Of a stretch of DNA of 5,265 nt, positions 1 through 5,265 are shown one piece after another. The notes below the pieces were generated by a model. The model did no database searches. It was not told where the DNA came from and worked only from the letters and a program-made list of their open reading frames with translations. Numbering within the stretch: position 1 is the stretch's first letter; every line of letters starts with the position of its first letter. The position numbers and the translations under genes were made by a program. The stretch comes from Clostridia bacterium (GTDB lineage Bacteria; Bacillota; Clostridia; Christensenellales; DTU072): the NCBI GenBank assembly GCA_028703745.1, contig JAQVME010000118.1, positions 1 through 5,265 of the forward strand, read 5' to 3'.

Positions 1-393
1 AGTAATCTGGCGGTATTTCGACAGTGGCGCCTTGACGTCCATCGCCACGTAGTCCACATAAGGCAAAAGCGCCGCAAGCTTGCAGCTATCGGTGCCGTTT
101 GTGTCGAGCTTTACTTTGAGTCCAAGAGCTTTAATATTCTCTATCAACGCAACAAGCTCTGCGGTATCCTCGAGCGTGGGTTCACCTCCAGTCAGCACAA
201 CGGCATCGAGAAAGGTTCTTTTGTCTGCAATTCTTTGTAGTACCTCGTCCTTATCCATCAGCGCGTCCACCGAAAGCAACCATCTGTTATGACAATACCA
301 GCAATCAAAATTGCATCCGCCAAAAAAAATAACGGCAGCGATATTTCCGGGATAATCGACAAAGGAATTGGGGTTGTAACCGGCTATTCTCAT
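1..393 (-). CDS. nrdG: Anaerobic ribonucleoside-triphosphate reductase activating protein, radical SAM (3' end cut by window)
   Basis: This is the activase of the class III ribonucleotide reductase. By family knowledge it reductively cleaves S-adenosylmethionine with a [4Fe-4S] cluster and abstracts hydrogen from the C-terminal glycine of NrdD. I translated the open frame by hand from ATG at 393 to the window edge, giving 131 codons without a stop. The visible protein begins MRIAGYNPNSFVDYPGN. It has the radical-SAM cluster motif CxxxCxxC (C27, C31, C34, in GGCNFDCWYCHN), the SAM-contacting GGEP (69-72), a DTNG segment (97-100) and MDVKAPLSKY (118-127). These are typical of the longer NrdG-type activases, which usually run to about 190-240 residues, so roughly the last third is missing. 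The start is set by a good ribosome binding site 9 nt upstream. It lies 121 bp downstream of nrdD and is probably cotranscribed. An 8-T run at codons 22-24 (IFF) is a possible slippage site, but the frame is intact. Confidence 0.93.
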   Translation of the reverse strand, partial: MRIAGYNPNSFVDYPGNIAAVIFFGGCNFDCWYCHNRWLLSVDALMDKDEVLQRIADKRTFLDAVVLTGGEPTLEDTAELVALIENIKALGLKVKLDTNGTDSCKLAALLPYVDYVAMDVKAPLSKYRQIT

Positions 394-402
394 ATTCTTA
401 TT

Positions 403-409
403 CTCCTTC
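403..409 (-). promoter_or_regulatory. Ribosome binding site of nrdG
   Basis: On the minus strand the sequence is GAAGGAG followed by nine A/T-rich bases and ATG at 393. This strong Shine-Dalgarno match fixes the nrdG start. It also lets nrdG be translated independently of nrdD despite the 121-bp gap. Confidence 0.85.
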
Positions 410-416
410 GGTTATT

Positions 417-475
417 AAGACGACAATGCAGAACCCAAAACTTGATTCTGCATTTTATTATTCAATTCTCGTCTT
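417..475 (-). other. Nested hairpin in the nrdD-nrdG intercistronic region
   Basis: The 121-bp gap holds a perfect 9-bp inverted repeat, AATGCAGAA / TTCTGCATT (446-454 with 425-433, 12-nt loop). It is enclosed by a second perfect 7-bp pair, AAGACGA / TCGTCTT (469-475 with 417-423). The two stems are separated by 14 nt on one side and a single base on the other. On the minus strand the element is followed by TTAATAACC rather than a run of T, so it does not look like an intrinsic terminator. It ends a few bases before the nrdG ribosome binding site. A role as an mRNA processing or stability element that sets the NrdD:NrdG ratio is inference only. Confidence 0.55.
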
Positions 476-514
476 TGATAACCTTTTGAATGCGTTCGGG
501 ATGCCAATGTATTG

Positions 515-2614
515 TTACATCACTTGAGCGGGTCTTACCACGAATTTCTTTCTCTCGTTGTATTCTTCCTTTTTGCCCTCGTTGAAGTTCTGTACCGGTC
601 TAAGGTAGCCCGTGACTCTGGAGTACACTTCCGTCTTTGCGCCGCAGGTAGGACAAGTGAAATGTTCGCCGGCTATATAGCCGTGATCGTTGCAAACGCT
701 GAAGGTGGGCGTGATTGAGATATACGGCATCTTCGAGGTGGAGAAAATCTTCTTAATGAGGTTTTTGCAAACCTGTATGTCGTTTATTTTCTCTCCCAAA
801 TAAAGGTGCTGCACGGTGCCGCCGGTATAAAGTGACTGGATTTCGTCCTGCAGTCTTACGCACTCCATAATATCGTCGGTATAGTTGGCGGGGAGCTGCG
901 CGGAGTTCGTATAATAAGGAACGGTCTTGCCGCTGGCTTGGATCGCTTCTCCGAAAAGCTGTTTGTCGAGCTTGGCAAGGCGATAGCTCGTGCCCTCGGC
1001 AGGAGATGCTTCAAGATTATAAGAAAGTCCCGTTTCCGCTTGAAATTCGACCATAAGCTCTCTCAAATAATTGAGCACCTTTATGGCGAAGGACAGTCCC
1101 TCGGGCGAGCCGATATCCTTGCCGATGAAATTCAGCAACGATTCGTTCATACCGACTATGCCGATAGTATTGAAGTGGTTTGCCCAATAGTTGCCTGATC
1201 TCTTCTTGATGTCGCGCAGATAATGCGCCGAATAAGGGTACAAGCCCTTGCCGGTCTGGTCCTCGACTATTTTTCTCTTGATTTCCAGCGAGTTCTTGGC
1301 AAGCATTGCTTGATGCTTGAGCCTGGCGAAATACTCCGCCTCATCCTTGGAGAGAAAACCTATGCGGGGAAGGTTGAGCGTGACTACGCCTATTGAACCG
1401 GTCATAGGGTTGCTGCCAAAAAGTCCGCCGCCGCGCTTTCTGAGTTCTCTTACGTCAAGACGCAACCTGCAACACATCGACACCGCATCCTCGGGGTTGA
1501 GGTCGCTGTTTACGTAGTTTGCAAAATACGGTATGCCGTATTTGCAGGTAATTTCCATAAATCTGTCTACCACGGGGTTGTTCCAGTCGAATTCCTTGGT
1601 TATATTTATGGTGGGGATGGGGAAGGTGAATACTCTGCCCTTGGCATCGCCGGCAAGCATAACCTCGCAGAACGCCGTATTGAAAACGTCCATTTCGTGC
1701 TGGAATTCGCCGTAGGTTTCTTCTTTGTAGCCGCCACCGTGAACGACGGGCTGATCCTTGAGCGTGCTTGGAACCTTGATATCAAACGTAAGGTTGGAGA
1801 ACGGGCATTGGAAGCCCACACGTGTAGGCACGTTTATATTGAATACAAACTCCTGTATGCACTGCTTGACTTGATCGTAAGTCATATTGTCGTATCTTAT
1901 GAACGGCGCGCAATAGGTGTCAAAGCTGCTCCATGCCTGGGCGCCCGCTGTTTCGCCTTGAGTTGTGAAGGTAGAATTTACTATTTGTCCGAGGAAGGAG
2001 CGCAGATGCTTGGCAGCTTTTGACTCCACCTTGCCCTCGACGCCGCCGAAGCCGTCTACAAGCACTTGGCGAAGATCCCAGCCCGCGCAGTACGGACCGA
2101 AAAACCCGAGGTCGTGTAGATGCAGGTCGCCAGACTCGTGCGCCTTGCGTATTTCTTCGGGATATACGTCATACAACCAGTACTTTTTTGTGAAGGTTTC
2201 GCGGACATAGTTGTTGAGACCGTTGACACTCTTTTGCATGTTGGCGTTCTCTTTGACGTTCCAGTCGGCCTCCGTCAAATAATTGGTGAACATACCTACG
2301 GTAGCAGTAATCAAGGCGTTGGATTCGCGTACGGTCTTTCTCTTCTCACGGTACAAGATATAAGCTTTTGCGGTCTTGGCATGCTTTTGGTCTATGAGTA
2401 CCTTTTCTACGGCATCCTGTATGTCTTCTATAGTCGGGGAAACGCCGTCAGGAAACTTTTGCGAAAGCAACTCCGACACCATTGTTGCCAGCTCAAAAGC
2501 CCTCACCTTGTCGTCGCCGCCGGCGGCTATCGCCGCTTTATAAATGGCTGCCGCTATCTTATTGACATCAAAAGTGTCAACGCGACCGTCTCTCTTCACT
2601 ATAGTTCTTACCAT
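515..2614 (-). CDS. nrdD: Anaerobic (class III) ribonucleoside-triphosphate reductase, glycyl radical enzyme
   Basis: Reduces ribonucleoside triphosphates to deoxyribonucleotides under anoxic conditions in the cytoplasm. The protein is 699 residues, a normal full length. Residues 1 to about 92 (MVRTIVKRDGRVDTFDVNKI...) form an ATP-cone, the allosteric domain. The glycyl-radical barrel follows. HLHDLGFFGPYCAGWDL holds Cys176, aligning by eye with Cys175 of the E. coli enzyme. Cys382, in SMCCRLRLD, aligns with the catalytic thiyl cysteine. The GSIGVVTLNLPRIG segment lies at about 406-419. A C-terminal metal site has Cys641, His644, Cys654 and Cys657, and the radical glycine is Gly669 in RVTGYLRPVQNFN. 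I chose ATG at 2614 over the in-frame ATG at 2641. It has an AAAAGGAG site 7 nt upstream and begins with the family-typical MVRTIVKRDG, whereas the 2641 ATG falls between the -10 box and the expected transcription start. The Asn linked to formate use in NrdD1 enzymes appears to be Ser407, suggesting another reductant subtype. Confidence 0.97.
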   Translation of the reverse strand: MVRTIVKRDGRVDTFDVNKIAAAIYKAAIAAGGDDKVRAFELATMVSELLSQKFPDGVSPTIEDIQDAVEKVLIDQKHAKTAKAYILYREKRKTVRESNALITATVGMFTNYLTEADWNVKENANMQKSVNGLNNYVRETFTKKYWLYDVYPEEIRKAHESGDLHLHDLGFFGPYCAGWDLRQVLVDGFGGVEGKVESKAAKHLRSFLGQIVNSTFTTQGETAGAQAWSSFDTYCAPFIRYDNMTYDQVKQCIQEFVFNINVPTRVGFQCPFSNLTFDIKVPSTLKDQPVVHGGGYKEETYGEFQHEMDVFNTAFCEVMLAGDAKGRVFTFPIPTINITKEFDWNNPVVDRFMEITCKYGIPYFANYVNSDLNPEDAVSMCCRLRLDVRELRKRGGGLFGSNPMTGSIGVVTLNLPRIGFLSKDEAEYFARLKHQAMLAKNSLEIKRKIVEDQTGKGLYPYSAHYLRDIKKRSGNYWANHFNTIGIVGMNESLLNFIGKDIGSPEGLSFAIKVLNYLRELMVEFQAETGLSYNLEASPAEGTSYRLAKLDKQLFGEAIQASGKTVPYYTNSAQLPANYTDDIMECVRLQDEIQSLYTGGTVQHLYLGEKINDIQVCKNLIKKIFSTSKMPYISITPTFSVCNDHGYIAGEHFTCPTCGAKTEVYSRVTGYLRPVQNFNEGKKEEYNERKKFVVRPAQVM

Positions 2615-2621
2615 GATTTTT

Positions 2622-2629
2622 CTCCTTTT
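2622..2629 (-). promoter_or_regulatory. Ribosome binding site that decides the nrdD start
   Basis: The minus strand reads AAAAGGAG, then AAAAATC, then ATG at 2614. This strong site, 7 nt from the ATG, selects the 699-residue start. The longer reading from the ATG at 2641 would place this site inside the coding region. Confidence 0.88.
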
Positions 2630-2643
2630 GTTTCTGTTCATAA

Positions 2644-2673
2644 ACTATACCATACACAATATATAGTTGTCAA
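2644..2673 (-). promoter_or_regulatory. SigA-type promoter of nrdD-nrdG
   Basis: On the minus strand there is a perfect -35 TTGACA (2668-2673), an 18-bp spacer and -10 TATAGT (2644-2649). A TGG immediately before the -10 gives an extended -10 (TGn). Transcription should start near 2637, leaving a leader of about 23 nt before the nrdD ATG. One NrdR box sits in the spacer and touches the -35, so bound repressor would block RNA polymerase. Confidence 0.85.
2654..2669 (-). promoter_or_regulatory. NrdR box 1 (proximal)
   Basis: On the minus strand this reads CAACTATATATTGTGT. It matches the published NrdR-box consensus acaCwAtATaTwGtgt at 14 of 16 positions; only the first two bases differ. It lies in the spacer of the nrdD promoter and overlaps the -35 by two bases. 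By family knowledge, NrdR is a zinc-finger/ATP-cone repressor that binds such paired boxes upstream of ribonucleotide reductase genes when dATP is high. Confidence 0.85.
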
Positions 2674-2684
2674 TGAACTTTTTT

Positions 2685-2700
2685 ATCCTATATGTTGTAT
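2685..2700 (-). promoter_or_regulatory. NrdR box 2 (distal)
   Basis: On the minus strand this reads ATACAACATATAGGAT, which matches the consensus acaCwAtATaTwGtgt at 12 of 16 positions. It begins exactly 31 bp (about three helical turns) from box 1, leaving a 15-bp gap that contains most of the -35 hexamer. This is the characteristic NrdR operator spacing and strengthens a match that would be weak alone. Confidence 0.75.
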
Positions 2701-2712
2701 TTTTTTGTCCAG

Positions 2713-3777
2713 TTATGCGACTTTTGGAAGCAGCTTTTTTTCCGGGAGCAAGAGCGAATTGTTTTCGATAGGCGCGTTTTTTTCCGGAAGGAAGCCGAAA
2801 TCCCCGGAATCGTCCACATACAGAACTATGTTGCCGTGTCGGTTCGTGCGGTAGGTAACCGTGCCGCTATCGAACAGCCGGTTCATAACCTCCGAAGACG
2901 GGTGTCCATAAGAATCCCCGACGCTTATCACGGCGTATTCGGGAGTGATATAATCCAAAAAACCTTGAGACGAACTGGTTTCGCTGCCGTGATGTCCGAC
3001 TTTTATGATATCTATATCCAGCCCGTCTTGGAAATGCTCCAAGAAATATTCCTCGGTGTCATAACACGCGTCACCTGTAAATAATATCTTCCTGCCGCCG
3101 TACTGCAAAAGGCACATCACCGACATGGAATTGTCATCGCTGAAGCGCGCGTTTCCCGGCGCATAAACGTCCATACGGTAATTTTCTTCGGTGTTCTCGA
3201 TAATATAATGTTCGCCGTCCGAATCAATTTCAAATAAACTTGCGCCCTCTTCGCCCGACATGTCGACAAAACTTCTGTAAATATCAGTCTGCCCATCATA
3301 AAGGTCATTATAATAGATGTTTTCCACCTCAAAGTAATTGAGTACAATGCTCGAAAGGTTTACGTGGTCGCTGTCGGGGTGTGTGACGATGAAATAATCC
3401 AGCGTGCCCACCTCAAGGTCCAACAAATAATCAGAGAACTCGTCCCTTGCTTCCTGGCTAGCCGTGGCGCCGCTTCCGCAATCTATGAGCATATCCTTGC
3501 CGTCGGGGAAGCGTATGAAAATGGCGTCGCCCTGCCCCACATCAATAAAATGCACCTCAAGCAGCGCTTGAGTGTTAAATTCCGTAGGCAAAACGACATT
3601 GCCGGAGGCGCTATAAAAAGAGGTATAGATCTTTGCGGCATTTTCGGGAGAAACATTTTCGCGAAAAAGGTCCGACAGACCGCCGTTTGTAGTAAGCAGA
3701 GTCACCAGCGCCGCCACAAGAATTATGACTATGGCGACAAGAATTTTTTCTCGGCTTGTCAGCTTTCTTATTTTCAT
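2713..3777 (-). CDS. Membrane-anchored ComEC/Rec2-like metallo-beta-lactamase-fold hydrolase
   Basis: A 354-residue protein. A basic N-terminus (MKIRKLTSREK) precedes one hydrophobic segment at about 12-29 (ILVAIVIILVAALVTLL), either a signal anchor or an uncleaved signal peptide. No lipobox cysteine is visible, so the catalytic part is probably outside the membrane. The metallo-beta-lactamase domain spans about 73-325: LEVHFIDVGQGDAIFIRF, then THPDSDH with metal ligands H133, D135, D137 and H138, then FTGD (D236), KVGHHGS (H262, H263) and GHPS (H292). The HFIDVGQGDA opening and the HHGS motif match the C-terminal hydrolase domain of ComEC and its stand-alone homologues. The ComEC channel and OB domain are absent, so it cannot by itself be the DNA-uptake channel. 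The tail (330-354) carries two LPEK copies and an LPK. Substrate unknown; a nuclease or phosphodiesterase is a reasonable guess. The start is uncertain: GTG at 3780 directly precedes ATG at 3777, and neither has a well-placed ribosome binding site. Confidence 0.88.
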   Translation of the reverse strand: MKIRKLTSREKILVAIVIILVAALVTLLTTNGGLSDLFRENVSPENAAKIYTSFYSASGNVVLPTEFNTQALLEVHFIDVGQGDAIFIRFPDGKDMLIDCGSGATASQEARDEFSDYLLDLEVGTLDYFIVTHPDSDHVNLSSIVLNYFEVENIYYNDLYDGQTDIYRSFVDMSGEEGASLFEIDSDGEHYIIENTEENYRMDVYAPGNARFSDDNSMSVMCLLQYGGRKILFTGDACYDTEEYFLEHFQDGLDIDIIKVGHHGSETSSSQGFLDYITPEYAVISVGDSYGHPSSEVMNRLFDSGTVTYRTNRHGNIVLYVDDSGDFGFLPEKNAPIENNSLLLPEKKLLPKVA

Positions 3778-3798
3778 CACCGTCTTTCTTTTGATGTG

Positions 3799-3805
3799 TC
3801 ACCTC
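3799..3805 (-). promoter_or_regulatory. Shine-Dalgarno-like GAGGTGA in the MBL gene leader
   Basis: GAGGTGA is the best Shine-Dalgarno match upstream of the MBL gene. It ends 18 nt before GTG 3780 and 21 nt before ATG 3777, too far for normal use. Its last three bases form an in-frame TGA, which bounds how far upstream the gene can start. The flanking bases also form a weak 4-bp hairpin (GTGT/ACAC). Its function is uncertain. Confidence 0.35.
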
Positions 3806-3833
3806 ACACTTTTTCAAGTATTTCTTATCTATA

Positions 3834-3862
3834 ATTATATCTTGTATCTTACTATAATTCAA
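3834..3862 (-). promoter_or_regulatory. SigA-type promoter of the MBL-fold gene
   Basis: On the minus strand: -35 TTGAAT (3857-3862, four of six consensus bases), a 17-bp spacer and a perfect -10 TATAAT (3834-3839). The expected start is near 3827, giving a leader of about 50 nt. It lies just downstream of the SipL-like gene's terminator, so the MBL gene appears to be its own transcription unit. Confidence 0.7.
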
Positions 3863-3898
3863 GACTCTTGGAAAAAGATGTTGAGCAAGGTGAACAAT

Positions 3899-3934
3899 GA
3901 AAAAAGCGGCGTAAAATATTCCGCCGCTTTTTTC
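3899..3934 (-). terminator. Intrinsic terminator of the SipL-like gene
   Basis: A perfect 13-bp inverted repeat GAAAAAAGCGGCG / CGCCGCTTTTTTC surrounds a 10-nt loop. It starts 18 nt after the stop codon of the SipL-like gene. Its GC core is flanked by six A on one side and six T on the other, so it could act in either direction. No plus-strand gene here would use the reverse orientation. Confidence 0.92.
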
Positions 3935-3952
3935 AACAAACCCGTAATACGG

Positions 3953-5265
3953 TTATAAGGTGAGCTCTCTGTAAAGAAGTAGTCTTTCTCCGCTTTCCAG
4001 AGGCATTTTTATGTCGGGATTTAGTCTAAGCAGTGTGTCCTCGTCGGTTGACAGCATTTTTGCCACGTCCCATAGGCTTTCGCCGTCTCTAGCGATATAT
4101 AGGCTTATGGCGACGTCGTTGTCGGGCTTGTCGCCGCTTTCTTCTATATCCTCTATCACCGCGAAGCTGCGACGGCGGCAACCTTTGGCGTCAATTATTA
4201 GGTCGAGTATGATTTCTATTTCGTTGTTGGTTTTTATTCTCGCATTACAGCCTTTTATAATAAGGTTGACCGTCGCCTTATCCGCGGGGAAATCGTTGCC
4301 GACAAGTATCTGATAAGGCATGCCGCCGCTAATGGCTTTGAGCGCGCCTTCCTTATTTCTATAAATGACGTTCAGTGTGACGACACCCTCGGCAAAGAGT
4401 CCGAAATTGTTTGAAACGCACATTACGCTTGCAACGGGAGGCATAACGGCTTCAATACAGCTTATCTCGTCCTCCGTATGCAGACTTGCCTTTAACGTCT
4501 CTGCTTTGCGGCGTTGCCACATATCAGTGTCACACGAAACCGTCTTGGAGGTAATAGCAAGCTCTTTGTCCACGCTGTAAGCATCGGCAAGCACTTCTAT
4601 ATCGTTTTTTACTATACAAATGCCTTTCAGCGCGATTTCTAAATCGACTATAAGACTGCGTCCGCCCTCCTCCTCAAGTATTATTGTAGTGCTTTTGGCT
4701 GCGGCTTCAAGTATAATTTCCGAGGCGGAATTTATTTTTGCGTCGGGAACCTCTACGGTGAAGTTTTGAGCAAAGCATTCCGACATCATCCGCTTTTCTT
4801 CACCCAGCGCGATGACCGTTGTTATTGCTTCGCCCTCTACTTGATAAAGCTCGTCGTAGCAAAACACGTTGCTTATATAACAAACGGTATTATAGCTGAG
4901 AATTTTCATTATCGGGAATTTGCATTCAAAGCTTTTTGAGATATCTATATTGGAATCGGTAAGCGGGCAGAGTTTTTCGGTTCTTACCGTGTCCTTTTTC
5001 GTAAAGAGCTCGCCTTGACACTCAAGATATTCCATCTCGATCTCTTTGACGATGTAGCCGCTGATGCTGACGCTGAAGACTATTTTCAGCTCAGCGCCGC
5101 CGCTATATTCTATCTCGACTATGCTTGCTTGGAGAAAAGCCTTGTCGTTTGCCGTGATATCCATTTGAACCGTCTCGGCAAATTCACGGCTGTAATCCTG
5201 ACTTTCTACGCCGTCCTCCATATTTTCATAGAGGATTTTTGCCGTCAGCCTGCCCGAAATGCGCA
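3953..5265 (-). CDS. sipL: SipL-like spore morphogenesis protein with SPOCS (DUF3794) repeats and C-terminal LysM (5' end cut by window)
   Basis: The frame stays open from the stop at 3953 through the window edge. Upstream of the Met at 5221 it continues with RISGRLTAKILYEN, which completes a SPOCS-type strand pattern, so 5221 is not the true start and at least 436 codons belong to the gene. Numbering from that Met, SPOCS-like units run from before residue 1 to about 66, about 128-212 and about 278-345, each a beta-rich G.v...vlY pattern. A LysM domain covers about 375-418 (YIARDGESLWDVAKMLSTDE, then LNPDIKMPLESGERLLLY). SPOCS repeats ending in LysM match SipL of Clostridioides difficile, about 520 residues, whose LysM region binds SpoIVA to anchor the spore coat around the forespore. 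The missing N-terminus would be roughly 80 residues. Twelve cysteines lie in the 422 residues after Met 5221, which is rather many. Orthology to SipL rests on architecture alone; an uncharacterised SPOCS/LysM paralogue is possible. Confidence 0.82.
   Translation of the reverse strand, partial: RISGRLTAKILYENMEDGVESQDYSREFAETVQMDITANDKAFLQASIVEIEYSGGAELKIVFSVSISGYIVKEIEMEYLECQGELFTKKDTVRTEKLCPLTDSNIDISKSFECKFPIMKILSYNTVCYISNVFCYDELYQVEGEAITTVIALGEEKRMMSECFAQNFTVEVPDAKINSASEIILEAAAKSTTIILEEEGGRSLIVDLEIALKGICIVKNDIEVLADAYSVDKELAITSKTVSCDTDMWQRRKAETLKASLHTEDEISCIEAVMPPVASVMCVSNNFGLFAEGVVTLNVIYRNKEGALKAISGGMPYQILVGNDFPADKATVNLIIKGCNARIKTNNEIEIILDLIIDAKGCRRRSFAVIEDIEESGDKPDNDVAISLYIARDGESLWDVAKMLSTDEDTLLRLNPDIKMPLESGERLLLYRELTL

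Noticed and set aside
417..455. Twelve-codon minus-strand mini-ORF (MQNQVLGSALSS) before nrdG, as a leader peptide
   Set aside because: It has no ribosome binding site, its bases form the hairpin stems, and it shows no run of regulatory codons. I see no reason to call it translated.
481..507. Possible promoter for nrdG with a TTGGCA -35 downstream of nrdD
   Set aside because: No acceptable -10 hexamer lies at 16-18 bp spacing. The short gap and shared function favour cotranscription with nrdD.
2615..2641. Nine-codon N-terminal extension of nrdD (MNRNKRRKI)
   Set aside because: The ATG at 2641 falls between the -10 box and the predicted transcription start. The good ribosome binding site serves the ATG at 2614 instead.
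2674..2712. Terminator after the MBL-fold gene
   Set aside because: There are A/T runs but no GC-rich inverted repeat. Some readthrough from the MBL gene into nrdD cannot be excluded, but no terminator can be supported.
2120..2854. Long plus-strand open frame of 244 codons
   Set aside because: It lies opposite nrdD and runs through the nrdD promoter into the 3' end of the MBL gene. It has no recognisable domain. It is a shadow of the strongly supported minus-strand genes.
3364..3834. Plus-strand open frame of 156 codons opposite the MBL gene
   Set aside because: It has no recognisable domain and is antisense to a gene with intact catalytic motifs, so it is treated as a shadow.

Overview
All four genes in this window lie on the minus strand, so the biological reading order runs from high to low coordinates. 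The content points to an anaerobic, endospore-forming member of the Firmicutes (Clostridia-like). The evidence is an oxygen-sensitive class III ribonucleotide reductase with its radical-SAM activase, a SipL-type SPOCS/LysM spore-coat protein, strong AGGAG-type ribosome binding sites, canonical SigA-type promoters and a typical intrinsic terminator. I cannot assign a genus.

In transcription order: (1) 5265-3953 is the 3' part of a SipL-like gene with repeated SPOCS (DUF3794) domains and a C-terminal LysM; its start lies beyond the window edge. It is closed by a 13-bp intrinsic terminator (3899-3934). (2) After that terminator, a promoter with a perfect TATAAT (3834-3862) drives a membrane-anchored, ComEC-like metallo-beta-lactamase-fold hydrolase (3777-2713). 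(3) A separate promoter at 2644-2673, with two NrdR boxes spaced exactly 31 bp apart, drives nrdD (2614-515). (4) nrdG (393 to the window edge) follows nrdD after a 121-bp gap holding a nested hairpin; its 3' end is cut off by the window.

NrdD and NrdG form one functional unit. NrdG uses a [4Fe-4S] cluster and S-adenosylmethionine to place a glycyl radical on NrdD, which then reduces ribonucleoside triphosphates for anaerobic DNA synthesis. The N-terminal ATP-cone provides allosteric control and the NrdR boxes provide transcriptional control. The MBL protein and the SipL-like protein appear to be independent transcription units with no evident functional link to nucleotide reduction.

I see no mobile element, CRISPR array, tRNA or rRNA. 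The longest stretch without a gene is about 170 bases (3778-3952), and its contents are annotated. I found no convincing new multi-gene system. The most informative non-coding signal is the NrdR-regulated promoter.
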